DNA of 64,000 bases. Origin: Methylocystis sp. L43 (GTDB lineage Bacteria; Pseudomonadota; Alphaproteobacteria; Rhizobiales; Beijerinckiaceae). Numbering within the stretch: the stretch's first letter is position 1; every line of letters begins with the position of its first letter. The DNA lies in contig NZ_JADNRA010000031.1 in the NCBI RefSeq assembly GCF_015709525.1, positions 1 through 64,000 of the forward strand. The letters are read 5' to 3'. The notes under the pieces were generated by a model. It was given only the letters and a program-made list of their open reading frames with translations, was not told the DNA's origin and made no database searches. Below are positions 46,569-54,213 of the stretch, in pieces. The position numbers and the translations under genes are program-made.

Positions 46569-46695
46569 CGTCCGGAGCGTTGCGCTCGGACGTCGTCTAT
46601 ATTCGCGTCTCTCGCCGCCCCCGGCCAGCGCCGGGGCTTCAAGAACGCGCCCTCCTCTGCCGTTAACCGGCCGACAGGCGTTTGCAGCAAACGCC
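46569..46695 (-). promoter_or_regulatory. Hairpins in the rpsD upstream region
   Basis: Two inverted repeats: CGTCCGGAGCG around 46569-46579 pairs with CGCTCGGACG at 46583-46592 with one bulge, and GGCGTTTG at 46677-46684 pairs perfectly with 46688-46695. They may form an rpsD leader structure, or the distal one may terminate the upstream minus-strand gene. No known S4-binding pseudoknot was recognised. Confidence 0.35.
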
Positions 46696-46788
46696 ACGGG
46701 TGCTGGCCTGGCGCGAACGGGTCGCGTCAGGCTCGTGGGGAGCTAAAGGAAAGCGCTCCCTAAGTCAAGATTCTTGAGAAAAGCCGAC

Positions 46789-47127
46789 TTACGGCCACCA
46801 GAACGGAAAACCCTCGTCGTAAGGCACGATCATGCTCGCGTTGTAGGGCGGCCGCTGCGGAAGCGTCTCCTGCATATACCAGCTGCGCTGGTTGCGCTCG
46901 ATGGGATCGTGATTGAGGTAGGTCTGCTGGACCATGTAGCGGTTGGTGCTGCCCACCGGCACCTGGGTGCCGGGATCAAGCCAGCTGCGGCGCTGGATGT
47001 CGATCGGACCGCGGCCGCAACACGCATCGCCCGAGGCGACCCGATAACGAGACTTGGCGAGCGCATCGCCCGCCGCGAACAACACCAGACAGGCGAGCCC
47101 CGCCGACAGCACTTTATTCCTGCGCAT
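46789..47127 (-). CDS. Hypothetical secreted protein
   Basis: A 112-residue protein. ATG 47127 follows AAGGGGA and gives MRRNKVLSAGLACLVLFAAG, a Sec signal peptide ending near DALA. The mature part contains a CC pair in SGDACCGRGPIDIQRR and is rich in Tyr, Pro and Arg (RYMVQQTYLNHDP, ETLPQRPPYN). No family recognised. Monocistronic between rpsD and a membrane protein gene. Confidence 0.65.
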   Translation of the reverse strand: MRRNKVLSAGLACLVLFAAGDALAKSRYRVASGDACCGRGPIDIQRRSWLDPGTQVPVGSTNRYMVQQTYLNHDPIERNQRSWYMQETLPQRPPYNASMIVPYDEGFPFWWP

Positions 47128-47242
47128 CACGATCCCCTTTCGGACTGAACGCCGTATCTCATAATAGCGGATCGTTTCGCAAAAGCGAATTGAAGCGGGC
47201 TTTTCCCGCCAGCAATCCGTCGTCAGGGTGAATGCGGAACGC

Positions 47243-48178
47243 CTAGCGCGTGATCTGTGCGCCTTGGCGCGATGGCCGCGCATGCGCGCGGCGCGGGCCC
47301 TGCGCTGGCCGCGCGGCGTTCTTTTGCGCTGGGATGGTCGCGGTCAGGTCGTCGCGCGAGATGTTGCCGCAGCCAATGGCGCGCGTCGACGCCGCTTGCG
47401 CGAAGAAGTCGTTCAGCGCCGGATGATCCGGACTCGCCGTATAGTTGATGCGGTCGAGCAGGCAGCCGAGCGCGACGCGGTCGATCGGTTTCGCCGATTC
47501 GCCGCAGGCCAGTCCGGCGATTTCGAGAGCGAGCTTCCCATCGATGAAACGCGCCGCGAGGCAGCTGCGCTCGCTCGCTGCGACGCCCTCGGACGCGGTT
47601 TGCGACAGCCGTATTTCAGCGGTCTCAAACGCGCCGAATTTGGTGATGAGCGCGTTCGGCTGGCCGATTTTCGCGACGTTAAGGCCGGCCTGGGCGGCGT
47701 GTCGGGTCATGTCGAGGAAGAAATCGGACGTCTTTTCCTTGTCGATTATATCCTGATGAATATCGACGCGCATGAAGGGCGCGCCCATTGCGAACTGACC
47801 GACGGCGATCGTGTCGATACGGCCGGAGCCGTTCTCGCTGTCGCGCACGGCGATGGTTTTTTTCTCCCGGTCGAATTCCGGCGCGGCGATGTCGAATGCG
47901 CTGAAGGGCTTCGCCATCAGCGCCGAGGCCTCGATGGCTTCGACGGAAACCTTGGTGGAAATCTTGCGCGAGGGCGCGACAGGGACGCGCGGTTGCTCGA
48001 CGTTCGCCGCGACTTTCGGTTCCGCGATCCTGGGGCCGCGCGGAAGAAAGACGAGTGCGGCGAGGAGAATGAGCGTCGCGCCGACGCCCATTCCGATCGC
48101 TGCGCGAACGCCCGCCGGGCGGGCGCGCAGCGGCTGCGCATAACGCCTGTAGTTGGGGTCGACTTCAGCAACGCTCAT
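47243..48178 (-). CDS. Hypothetical membrane-anchored protein
   Basis: A 311-residue protein. A cytosolic stretch of ~25 residues is followed by one membrane helix (AAIGMGVGATLILLAALVFL), then a large periplasmic part with VDIHQDIIDKEKTSDFFLDM and cysteines in SERSCLAARF, IAGLACGESA, VALGCLLDR and RAIGCGNI, which could form two disulfides. The C-terminus is basic and low-complexity. It looks like a conserved Rhizobiales protein of unknown function. It lies downstream of the rpsA terminator. Confidence 0.65.
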   Translation of the reverse strand: MSVAEVDPNYRRYAQPLRARPAGVRAAIGMGVGATLILLAALVFLPRGPRIAEPKVAANVEQPRVPVAPSRKISTKVSVEAIEASALMAKPFSAFDIAAPEFDREKKTIAVRDSENGSGRIDTIAVGQFAMGAPFMRVDIHQDIIDKEKTSDFFLDMTRHAAQAGLNVAKIGQPNALITKFGAFETAEIRLSQTASEGVAASERSCLAARFIDGKLALEIAGLACGESAKPIDRVALGCLLDRINYTASPDHPALNDFFAQAASTRAIGCGNISRDDLTATIPAQKNAARPAQGPRRAHARPSRQGAQITR

Positions 48179-48310
48179 GGGACGCGACTCCGGCGGCCCG
48201 CGGTGGACGCGGGCTGAAAACGCGCCGAGTTTGCCCAGGAGTTTCAGAAGTTAGCGTTAACGGCCCCGCGCGAATTGAGGCATGGTGAATGAAAGGTTTA
48301 CGCGGGGCGC

Positions 48311-48342
48311 AAAGAAAAGCCCGCGCCTTGAGGGCGCGGGCT
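48311..48342 (-). terminator. Intrinsic terminator of rpsA
   Basis: A 10-base GC-rich stem (48318-48327 with 48333-48342), followed on the minus strand by TTTCTTT. It begins 23 bases after the rpsA stop. Confidence 0.88.
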
Positions 48343-48364
48343 GAAACCGCCGGTCGAGGAGTTC

Positions 48365-50110
48365 TTACTCTTCGTCGTCCTTCTTGGCTTTCTTGGGCGT
48401 CTCTTCGCGGGCTTTGAGCGCCGCGCCGAGAATGTCGCCGAGCGAAGCGCCGGAGTCGGCCGAGCCATATTGCGCGATGGCCTCCTTCTCTTCAGCGACT
48501 TCGAGCGCCTTGATCGAGACGGAGACCTTGCGGGCCTTGCGGTCGAACAGCGTCACGCGGGCGTCGACCTTCTCGCCGACGGCGAACCGTTCAGGGCGCT
48601 GGTCGGCGCGGTCGCGAGCGAGTTCGCTGCGCTTGATGAAGGTGGAGAGATCGGTGCCGGCGATCTTCACGTCGATGCCGGACTCCTTCACCTCGATCAC
48701 TTCGCAGGTGACGACGAGGCCCTTTCTGAGCTCGCCGCCTTCTTCGGCGCTGACGGAAGCGAACGGATCGCCCGCAAGCTGCTTGACGCCGAGCGAGATG
48801 CGCTCCTTCTCAACGTCGACGTCGAGGACCTGGGCGTTGATCGTGTCGCCCTTCTTATACTCCTCGATGACCTGCTCGCCGGGACGGTTCCAGTCGAGAT
48901 CCGACAGATGGACCATGCCGTCCACGTCGCCGTCGAGGCCGATGAAGAGCCCGAACTCGGTCTTGTTCTTCACTTCGCCAGAGACGGTCGAGCCGACCGG
49001 ATGCTTCTCGGCGAAGGCTTCCCACGGATTCTGCAGGCACTGCTTGAGGCCCAGCGAGATTCGGCGTTTGACCGGATCGACTTCGAGCACCTGAACGTCG
49101 ACTTCCTGGCTCGTCGAGACGATCTTGCCGGGATGGACGTTCTTTTTCGTCCAGCTCATTTCCGAAACGTGGACGAGGCCTTCGATGCCAGGCTCCAGTT
49201 CGACGAAAGCGCCGTAGTCGGTGATGTTGGTCACGCGGCCGTGGAATCTGGCGCTGATCGGATATTTCGCCTCGATGCCCTGCCAGGGATCCTCGAGGAG
49301 CTGCTTCATGCCGAGCGAGATGCGGTGCGTCTCGTGATTGATCTTGATGATCTTCACCTTGACGGTCTGACCGATGGTCAGCACCTCGGACGGGTGATTG
49401 ACGCGCCGCCAGGCGATGTCGGTGACATGCAGCAGACCGTCGATGCCGCCGAGATCCACGAAGGCGCCGTAGTCGGTGATATTCTTCACGACGCCGTCGA
49501 TCACCTGACCCTCTTCGAGGTTGGCGACTATCTCGTGGCGCTGCTCGGCGCGGCTCTCTTCAAGCACGGTGCGGCGCGATACGACGATATTGCCGCGCCG
49601 GCGGTCCATCTTCAGGATGTGGAACGGCTGCGGCACGTTCATCAGCGGGCCGACGTCGCGGATCGGTCGGATGTCGACCTGGCTGCGCGGCAGAAAGGCC
49701 ACGGCGCCGTCGAGGTCGACGGTGAAGCCGCCCTTAACCTGATTGAAGATGACGCCCTCGACCTTTTCATTGGTCTCGAAGGCCTTTTCGAGCTTGACCC
49801 AGCTCTCTTCGCGGCGCGCCTTGTCGCGCGAAATGACGGCTTCGCCGAGCGCGTTCTCGACGCGCTCCAGGTAGACTTCGACCTCTTCGCCCACTTGGGG
49901 GGCGGGGTCCCGGCCATAGCCGGTGAATTCCTTGATAGCGACGCGGCCCTCGGTCTTGAGGCCAATGTCGATGACGGCGACATCCTTTTCGATGGCGACG
50001 ACGCGGCCCTTGATGACGGAACCTTCAAAGGCCTCGTTCTGGCCATAGCTCTCATCAAGCAGAGCGGCGAAATCTTCGCGCGTAGGCGCGCGATCGGTCG
50101 TGGCGGACAT
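48365..50110 (-). CDS. rpsA: Ribosomal protein S1
   Basis: A 581-residue S1 with six S1 RNA-binding domains; repeats such as VIDGVVKNITDYGAFVDLGG and RFHGRVTNITDYGAFVELEP are evident. It helps mRNA bind the 30S subunit. The start ATG 50110 gives MSATTDRAPTREDFAALLDE, usual in alphaproteobacteria. An acidic/lysine-rich tail (KKAKKDDEE) ends the protein. A clear terminator follows. Confidence 0.96.
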   Translation of the reverse strand: MSATTDRAPTREDFAALLDESYGQNEAFEGSVIKGRVVAIEKDVAVIDIGLKTEGRVAIKEFTGYGRDPAPQVGEEVEVYLERVENALGEAVISRDKARREESWVKLEKAFETNEKVEGVIFNQVKGGFTVDLDGAVAFLPRSQVDIRPIRDVGPLMNVPQPFHILKMDRRRGNIVVSRRTVLEESRAEQRHEIVANLEEGQVIDGVVKNITDYGAFVDLGGIDGLLHVTDIAWRRVNHPSEVLTIGQTVKVKIIKINHETHRISLGMKQLLEDPWQGIEAKYPISARFHGRVTNITDYGAFVELEPGIEGLVHVSEMSWTKKNVHPGKIVSTSQEVDVQVLEVDPVKRRISLGLKQCLQNPWEAFAEKHPVGSTVSGEVKNKTEFGLFIGLDGDVDGMVHLSDLDWNRPGEQVIEEYKKGDTINAQVLDVDVEKERISLGVKQLAGDPFASVSAEEGGELRKGLVVTCEVIEVKESGIDVKIAGTDLSTFIKRSELARDRADQRPERFAVGEKVDARVTLFDRKARKVSVSIKALEVAEEKEAIAQYGSADSGASLGDILGAALKAREETPKKAKKDDEE

Positions 50111-50666
50111 ATGTTCTCCTGAGAGCCCAGAGAGGGCGGCGCCGGCAAGGGTTAGCGTTGCAGATCGGCTTTCGGCATCGGACGTCCCCCGCGGCTAAAA
50201 CGCGAGGCTGGACGAAAAGTTCGCTAAGCGAACTGCCGGCGCGGCCCGATGTCGAAAACCAAAGCGAATGCCCCAGCTTGGTTACCGAGGCGGGGCCTAT
50301 CTACCAGCGGCGCGCCGCCGTCGCAAGCGCGCCGAAAAGAAAAGAGTCGACGCAGCCTTCGCAAAGCCATGATATTGCGGTGCAATAAGTTAACAATAGA
50401 CTGTTTTAATATAATAATCATATCGCGAAAAGGCACGCCTATTGGCGAATTTCTCGCTAGCGGAATCGCAGCTGCACGCATAGTCTGCGCCCTACTGCCA
50501 CGCTTCGGCGCGCCGCCAAACGTCAGCGGCGGGGCGCCGCCGCCCGGAGCAACATTGGCGCGCCGGGCCGCTTGGCCGAAGCCCAGTAGAACTTCGCGTT
50601 CGCCGTCTAGACGGCGAGAGCGTCGACTTCCCGTCGTTGCGATAGGGATATAAAGAGGAGAAAGAG
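50111..50666. other. 556-base intergenic region between rpsA and the bufferin operon
   Basis: Holds the divergent promoters of rpsA and the buf-like operon. The stretch around 50370-50425 is strikingly AT-rich for this genome and carries the best promoter match (entry at 50390). Open frames in the rest have no ribosome binding site or homology I recognise. A strong Shine-Dalgarno, AGAGGAG, ends the region at 50654-50660. Confidence 0.6.
50390..50418 (+). promoter_or_regulatory. Candidate sigma-70 promoter of the bufferin operon
   Basis: TTAACA (50390-50395) and AATAAT (50413-50418), 17 bases apart, each one mismatch from consensus. An overlapping TATAAT starts at 50410. A start here would give a ~240-base leader before the precursor gene. 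The AT-rich block could also serve rpsA on the other strand. Confidence 0.45.
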
Positions 50667-50897
50667 ATGAAGACGAATATTATTTCAGGTTCGGCTCTCG
50701 CCGCCGCCGCCGTCGCCCTTGCTTTGAGCGGCGCGTCGATTGCGCCCGCCCACGCGCATTCCGCGAAGTCGACCCATGCGAAGACGCATTGCGGCGCCAA
50801 GGGAACATGCCGCGGCATGGCCAAGTGCCACCACAAGGCGCAGTGTCACCACCACAAGGGCCGCTGCAACATGAAGAGCCGCTGCCACAGCAAGTAA
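50667..50897 (+). CDS. bufA: Bufferin-like RiPP precursor (His/Cys-rich, Sec signal)
   Basis: A 76-residue peptide. Residues 1-30 form a signal peptide ending SIAPAHA. The core is extremely basic and His-rich with six cysteines at 42, 48, 54, 60, 67 and 73, spaced 6-6-6-7-6 (for example CHHKAQCHHHKGRC). It is followed by MNIO (DUF692) and DUF2063 genes, the BufB/BufC pair that modifies cysteines of exported copper-binding bufferins. The EGKCG repeat of well-studied precursors is absent, so this is a distinct precursor type. A strong AGAGGAG lies six bases before ATG 50667. Confidence 0.82.
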   Translation: MKTNIISGSALAAAAVALALSGASIAPAHAHSAKSTHAKTHCGAKGTCRGMAKCHHKAQCHHHKGRCNMKSRCHSK

Positions 50898-50906
50898 TCG
50901 CCTTGC

Positions 50907-50935
50907 GCGGGGGCGGCTCCTACGGCCGTCCCCGC
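50907..50935 (+). terminator. Hairpin between precursor and bufB (possible attenuator)
   Basis: An 11-base stem with one G-T pair (50907-50917 with 50925-50935) and a 7-base loop, 9 bases after the precursor stop. There is no T-run. It could limit readthrough or stabilise the precursor mRNA so that more precursor than enzyme is made. Confidence 0.5.
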
Positions 50936-50987
50936 CACGCTGATGCGGCTCCGGCATGAGCGGCGATGCCTGAGAGGGGAACACGTC

Positions 50988-51833
50988 ATGGAAAAACCCG
51001 CGCCGCTTGGCTACGGCTTGGGTCTGCGGCCGATCTACTATGAAGAGATCCTGTCGTCGCGCCCGCCGATCGACTGGTTCGAAATCATTTCTGAAAACTA
51101 CATGCTCGCCGGCGGCCGGCCTCTGGCGATGTTGGAGCGGATACGCGCCGATTACCCCGTCGTCATGCATGGCGTCTCGATGTCGCTTGCGTCAACCGAC
51201 CCGCTCAACTTCGACTATTTGCGGCAGCTGAAGACGCTCGCCGAACGCGTCCAGCCGGCATGGGTTTCAGATCACATCGCTTGGACAGGCGTTCATGGCG
51301 TGACGCTCCACGATCTGCTGCCCATTCCCTACACGCGCGAATCGCTTGCGCATGTCGTCGAGCGCATTCAGCGGGTGCAGGACTTTCTCAAGCGCCGGCT
51401 TGTCGTTGAAAACGCCTCAACCTACGTGTCCTTCGTCGATTCGGAGATGAGCGAACACGAGTTCGTTCGCGAAATGGCCGAGCGCGCCGACTGCCTGTTG
51501 CTGCTCGACGTCAACAATGTTTTTGTTTCGAGCTTCAACCACGGCTTCGATCCCGTCGCCTTCATCGATGGCGTTCCGGCCGAGCGCGTCGTGCAATTTC
51601 ACATGGCGGGTCATACCAATAATGAGACGCATCGCGTGGACACACACGACCAGCCGGTCTGTGACGAGGTCTGGGCGCTCTACGAGCACGCGCGTCGGCG
51701 CTGCGGCGACGTCTCCGCCATGATTGAGCGCGACGACAATTATCCGCCACTTGCGGAGCTTCTCGACGAACTCCAGAATATGCGCGACATCGACGCCCGC
51801 ATCTCAAAAGAGCGAGCGCTCAGCGCGGCATGA
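50988..51833 (+). CDS. bufB: MNIO-family (DUF692) peptide-modifying oxidase, BufB-like
   Basis: A 281-residue TIM-barrel protein of DUF692, the multinuclear non-heme iron-dependent oxidases (MbnB, TglH, BufB), which rewrite cysteines in RiPP precursors. Conserved metal-site stretches: VVMHGVSMSLASTDPL, WVSDHIAWTG, LVVENASTYV, LLLLDVNNVFVSSFNHG, VVQFHMAGH and IERDDNYPPL. ATG 50988 follows GAGGGGAA. It overlaps bufC by ATGA. The presence of a signal-peptide precursor and DUF2063 partner fits BufB rather than MbnB. Confidence 0.92.
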   Translation: MEKPAPLGYGLGLRPIYYEEILSSRPPIDWFEIISENYMLAGGRPLAMLERIRADYPVVMHGVSMSLASTDPLNFDYLRQLKTLAERVQPAWVSDHIAWTGVHGVTLHDLLPIPYTRESLAHVVERIQRVQDFLKRRLVVENASTYVSFVDSEMSEHEFVREMAERADCLLLLDVNNVFVSSFNHGFDPVAFIDGVPAERVVQFHMAGHTNNETHRVDTHDQPVCDEVWALYEHARRRCGDVSAMIERDDNYPPLAELLDELQNMRDIDARISKERALSAA

Positions 51834-52672
51834 AGCTCGCAGATTTTCAGTCTCTGTTTCAGCAGCGTGTGCTGGCCGGCTCTGGAGAGGCGGACAAGCC
51901 TCTCCTGAAAAAATTGCGGCCGTCGCCGCGCGGCGCCGCGCCAGAGACGTTGCTCGACGTCTATCAGACCGGCTACCGCATACGGCTGGCCGACTTTGTT
52001 TCGCAGGATCACCCGGGGCTGCGCGCGATTCTCGGAGACGAGGCGTTTGACGCGCTGGTCGACGACTACATCGACCATTGTCCGTCGCGCGATCCGAACG
52101 CGCGCTGGTTTACGACCGGACTGCCGGACTTCATGCGCGAAAATGCGCGCTGGCGCGACGATGTTGCGGCCGCGTCCATGGCGCTGTTTGAGCGCGCCAT
52201 GGTCGACGCCTTCGACACGGCTGACGAAACGCCGTTGACGGTGCAGGCGCTGGCGGGCTTTGCGCCCGACGATTGGGCGCGGCTGGCCTTCGACTTCGAC
52301 CCGAGCCTCACGCTGCTCGAACTCGCCGCCGGCACGATCGAGGCTTACGGCGCGGCGATCAGCGAGGAGGCGCCGGCGAAAGTCGATAAGCCCGCGGCGG
52401 GCGATCACATCGAATATGCCGCCGTATGGCGCGTCGATCATGAATCCGCCTATCGCCAGCTCGAGCCCGACGAATATGTCGCGCTTTCCGAAGCGCGCGC
52501 CGGCCACGCCTTCGGCGACATTTGTCAGATGACCGCCTTTCAGCAGGCTGGCGAGATTGCGCCAGAGCGGCTGGCGCAATGTTTGTCGAGCTGGTTCGAG
52601 GACGGCATGATTATCGGCGTGCGCGTCCGCGAGGACGATGATCAGTCTTCGAACACGCCTTCAAGCGCGTAA
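51830..52672 (+). CDS. bufC: DUF2063 partner protein, BufC-like
   Basis: A 280-residue protein whose N-terminal half is DUF2063: FQSLFQQRVLAGSG, TLLDVYQTGYRIRLADFV, HPGLRAILGDEAFDALVDDY and WFTTGLPDFM. In the bufferin and Hvf systems this partner binds the precursor leader and presents it to the oxidase. The C-terminal half, with EYAAVWRVDHESAYRQLEPD, is the usual second domain. Despite its Pfam name no DNA-binding role is implied. It starts within the bufB stop; its last 31 bases overlap the convergent Fae-like gene. No DoxX-like bufD follows. Confidence 0.88.
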   Translation: MKLADFQSLFQQRVLAGSGEADKPLLKKLRPSPRGAAPETLLDVYQTGYRIRLADFVSQDHPGLRAILGDEAFDALVDDYIDHCPSRDPNARWFTTGLPDFMRENARWRDDVAAASMALFERAMVDAFDTADETPLTVQALAGFAPDDWARLAFDFDPSLTLLELAAGTIEAYGAAISEEAPAKVDKPAAGDHIEYAAVWRVDHESAYRQLEPDEYVALSEARAGHAFGDICQMTAFQQAGEIAPERLAQCLSSWFEDGMIIGVRVREDDDQSSNTPSSA

Positions 52673-53184
52673 TGCTGGACGCTCTTGCGGTTGGCGATAA
52701 GCTCGTCGGCCGTCGGCTCGCCCTTCATGGCGCGAGAGATTGCGAGCTTCGTCGCTTCGTAATTGGTGCGATAGAGATCTTTCTTGTCGAGCTCCGCATG
52801 GGTGGCGCAACGCGGATCGAGCCAGACCATGATGATCATGCAGAGCTCGTTGAGCTGATCCTTGGGGAGTATCCCTTCGGCGATGCAGTCGACGATGGCG
52901 TCGCCGGTCGCCGCCTGCACCACTCCGCCGAGAAGCTCGACGTAATCTTCCGATTTAACCGTCATCTTCGTGGTCATCATGGTCGACGGCCGCACCTGCT
53001 GGTTGAGGTCGCGGATGACGAACATGCGCGGATGGCCGGCGACCTGGCCGGCCATGCTGGCGAAGGCGTGCCCAACCGGACCCTTGACGTTGCCGATCAT
53101 CACTTCCGGCATGGCGTCGGTGTATTGTCCGTCCGCGGCCAGAACTGTCGCTTCGCCTGTCGCCAGCCAGATATGCTCGGTCAT
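52642..53184 (-). CDS. Formaldehyde-activating enzyme paralogue lacking catalytic His
   Basis: A 180-residue Fae-family protein. Fae couples formaldehyde to tetrahydromethanopterin. Conserved here: PSTMMTTKMTVKSED, IAEGILPKDQLNEL, MVWLDPRC and NYEATKLAISRAMKGEP. At the site of the catalytic His17 of Methylorubrum Fae (VAHIDLIIG) this protein reads DAMPEVMIG, with Met25 instead. It is therefore more likely a Fae2/Fae3-type paralogue with a binding or sensing role. ATG 53184 follows AGGGGATGG. It converges on bufC with a 31-base overlap. Confidence 0.85.
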   Translation of the reverse strand: MTEHIWLATGEATVLAADGQYTDAMPEVMIGNVKGPVGHAFASMAGQVAGHPRMFVIRDLNQQVRPSTMMTTKMTVKSEDYVELLGGVVQAATGDAIVDCIAEGILPKDQLNELCMIIMVWLDPRCATHAELDKKDLYRTNYEATKLAISRAMKGEPTADELIANRKSVQHYALEGVFED

Positions 53185-53313
53185 TTTCCATCCCCTGCAA
53201 TGAAGTGGCAGGGAAATAGCATTGAGGCAGGCAGTAGGGAAGGCCAAGTGTGGCCGCCCTTTCAGTTGGAAAAACGGCGTGGAGAGCAAAGTCGATTTGT
53301 GAAGGATACAAAT

Positions 53314-54141
53314 ATGGCGGTACTTTTGCGAGAGTTCCAATCGTTCGTTTGCTCAGTGGCCATCGCCTTGCTGGCTGCGGCCGCGCCAATGTTCGGATTT
53401 TACTTTCTTCTGACAAGCCAGCTGGCGCCCGTTCGCGAACCTCTCTGGAGTTTGCCGACGATCTTCATACCGGCGGTTTATTGCTGCCTTTGGCTCTTGA
53501 GGCGCGAACGCAGTTTCCGCTCGGCGAGCTTTGCTCTAAAACTGACATTGGTTCACGCCGCCGCGATGCTGGCGCTTCTGGCGCTCGGTTGGTGGCGGAA
53601 CGTCGCGGTCGCGGCTCTGTTCTTTGACAGCCTGCTCCTTTTTGCGCTGCTTGGCCCTGTCACCGAGAAGCGAGAATCATCGGAGCGCTACGCTTTTTCG
53701 AAAGCCACTATCTTTTGGATCGGAACTATTCTCGCTATTTTTTTGCCGCTCGGCTTTCTCAATTCGGTCGTCGTTGTTTTTCGCGCCGAGCAACTGGCTG
53801 GAGAGCGACCCTATTGCATCCAGTATGCAAACGACGCAGACCACGGTCCTCGTTACGATTCGGCGCGCAGCGTCTTTGATCTCTCCATTTTTAGGTTGCT
53901 AAACAGATCCAGCGGCGGAGGCAATACCGGCGTGACGTTTGAATGGGAGCACCACGGCCTGCTCGCGCTTGATGATGACGTTCGTCGCTACTACAACTGG
54001 TCTTATACTTATGAGGAATTTCGTAATGAGGTTGTCAATCGCGGGTTGTTCGAGAACGACGTTTTCCGACCCGAAATAGTTTGTCGCGTTGAACCTCATT
54101 TCGCGATGAAACTGCCGCTCTGGAGTGGATCGCGCGATTAA
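53314..54141 (+). CDS. Hypothetical membrane protein
   Basis: A 275-residue protein; ATG 53314 follows GAAGGA. Four to five membrane segments fill the first ~155 residues (VAIALLAAAAPMFGFYFLL, PTIFIPAVYCCLWLL, LVHAAAMLALLALGWW, VAALFFDSLLLFALLG, IFWIGTILAIFLPLGFL). The last ~110 residues form a soluble, probably periplasmic, domain (AGERPYCIQYANDAD, EIVCRVEPHF). No family recognised. Base composition is slightly more AT-rich than the neighbours, so it may be accessory. Divergent from the Fae-like gene. Confidence 0.65.
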   Translation: MAVLLREFQSFVCSVAIALLAAAAPMFGFYFLLTSQLAPVREPLWSLPTIFIPAVYCCLWLLRRERSFRSASFALKLTLVHAAAMLALLALGWWRNVAVAALFFDSLLLFALLGPVTEKRESSERYAFSKATIFWIGTILAIFLPLGFLNSVVVVFRAEQLAGERPYCIQYANDADHGPRYDSARSVFDLSIFRLLNRSSGGGNTGVTFEWEHHGLLALDDDVRRYYNWSYTYEEFRNEVVNRGLFENDVFRPEIVCRVEPHFAMKLPLWSGSRD

Positions 54142-54213
54142 CGGACACATTGTTCCAGCATAGCTGAGCAGTCCCCACTCAGAGCGCGTGCGCGACGGTT
54201 TCGCTGGTTTGTG

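Noticed and set aside
50158-50653. Small frames in the rpsA-bufA intergenic region
   Set aside because: They overlap each other and the candidate promoter, with no ribosome binding sites or recognisable features.
50667-52672. Methanobactin (mbn) operon
   Set aside because: The enzyme pair is MNIO plus DUF2063, but the precursor has a Sec signal and a His/Cys-rich core unlike MbnA, and no mbnT/mbnH/mbnP-type genes are adjacent.
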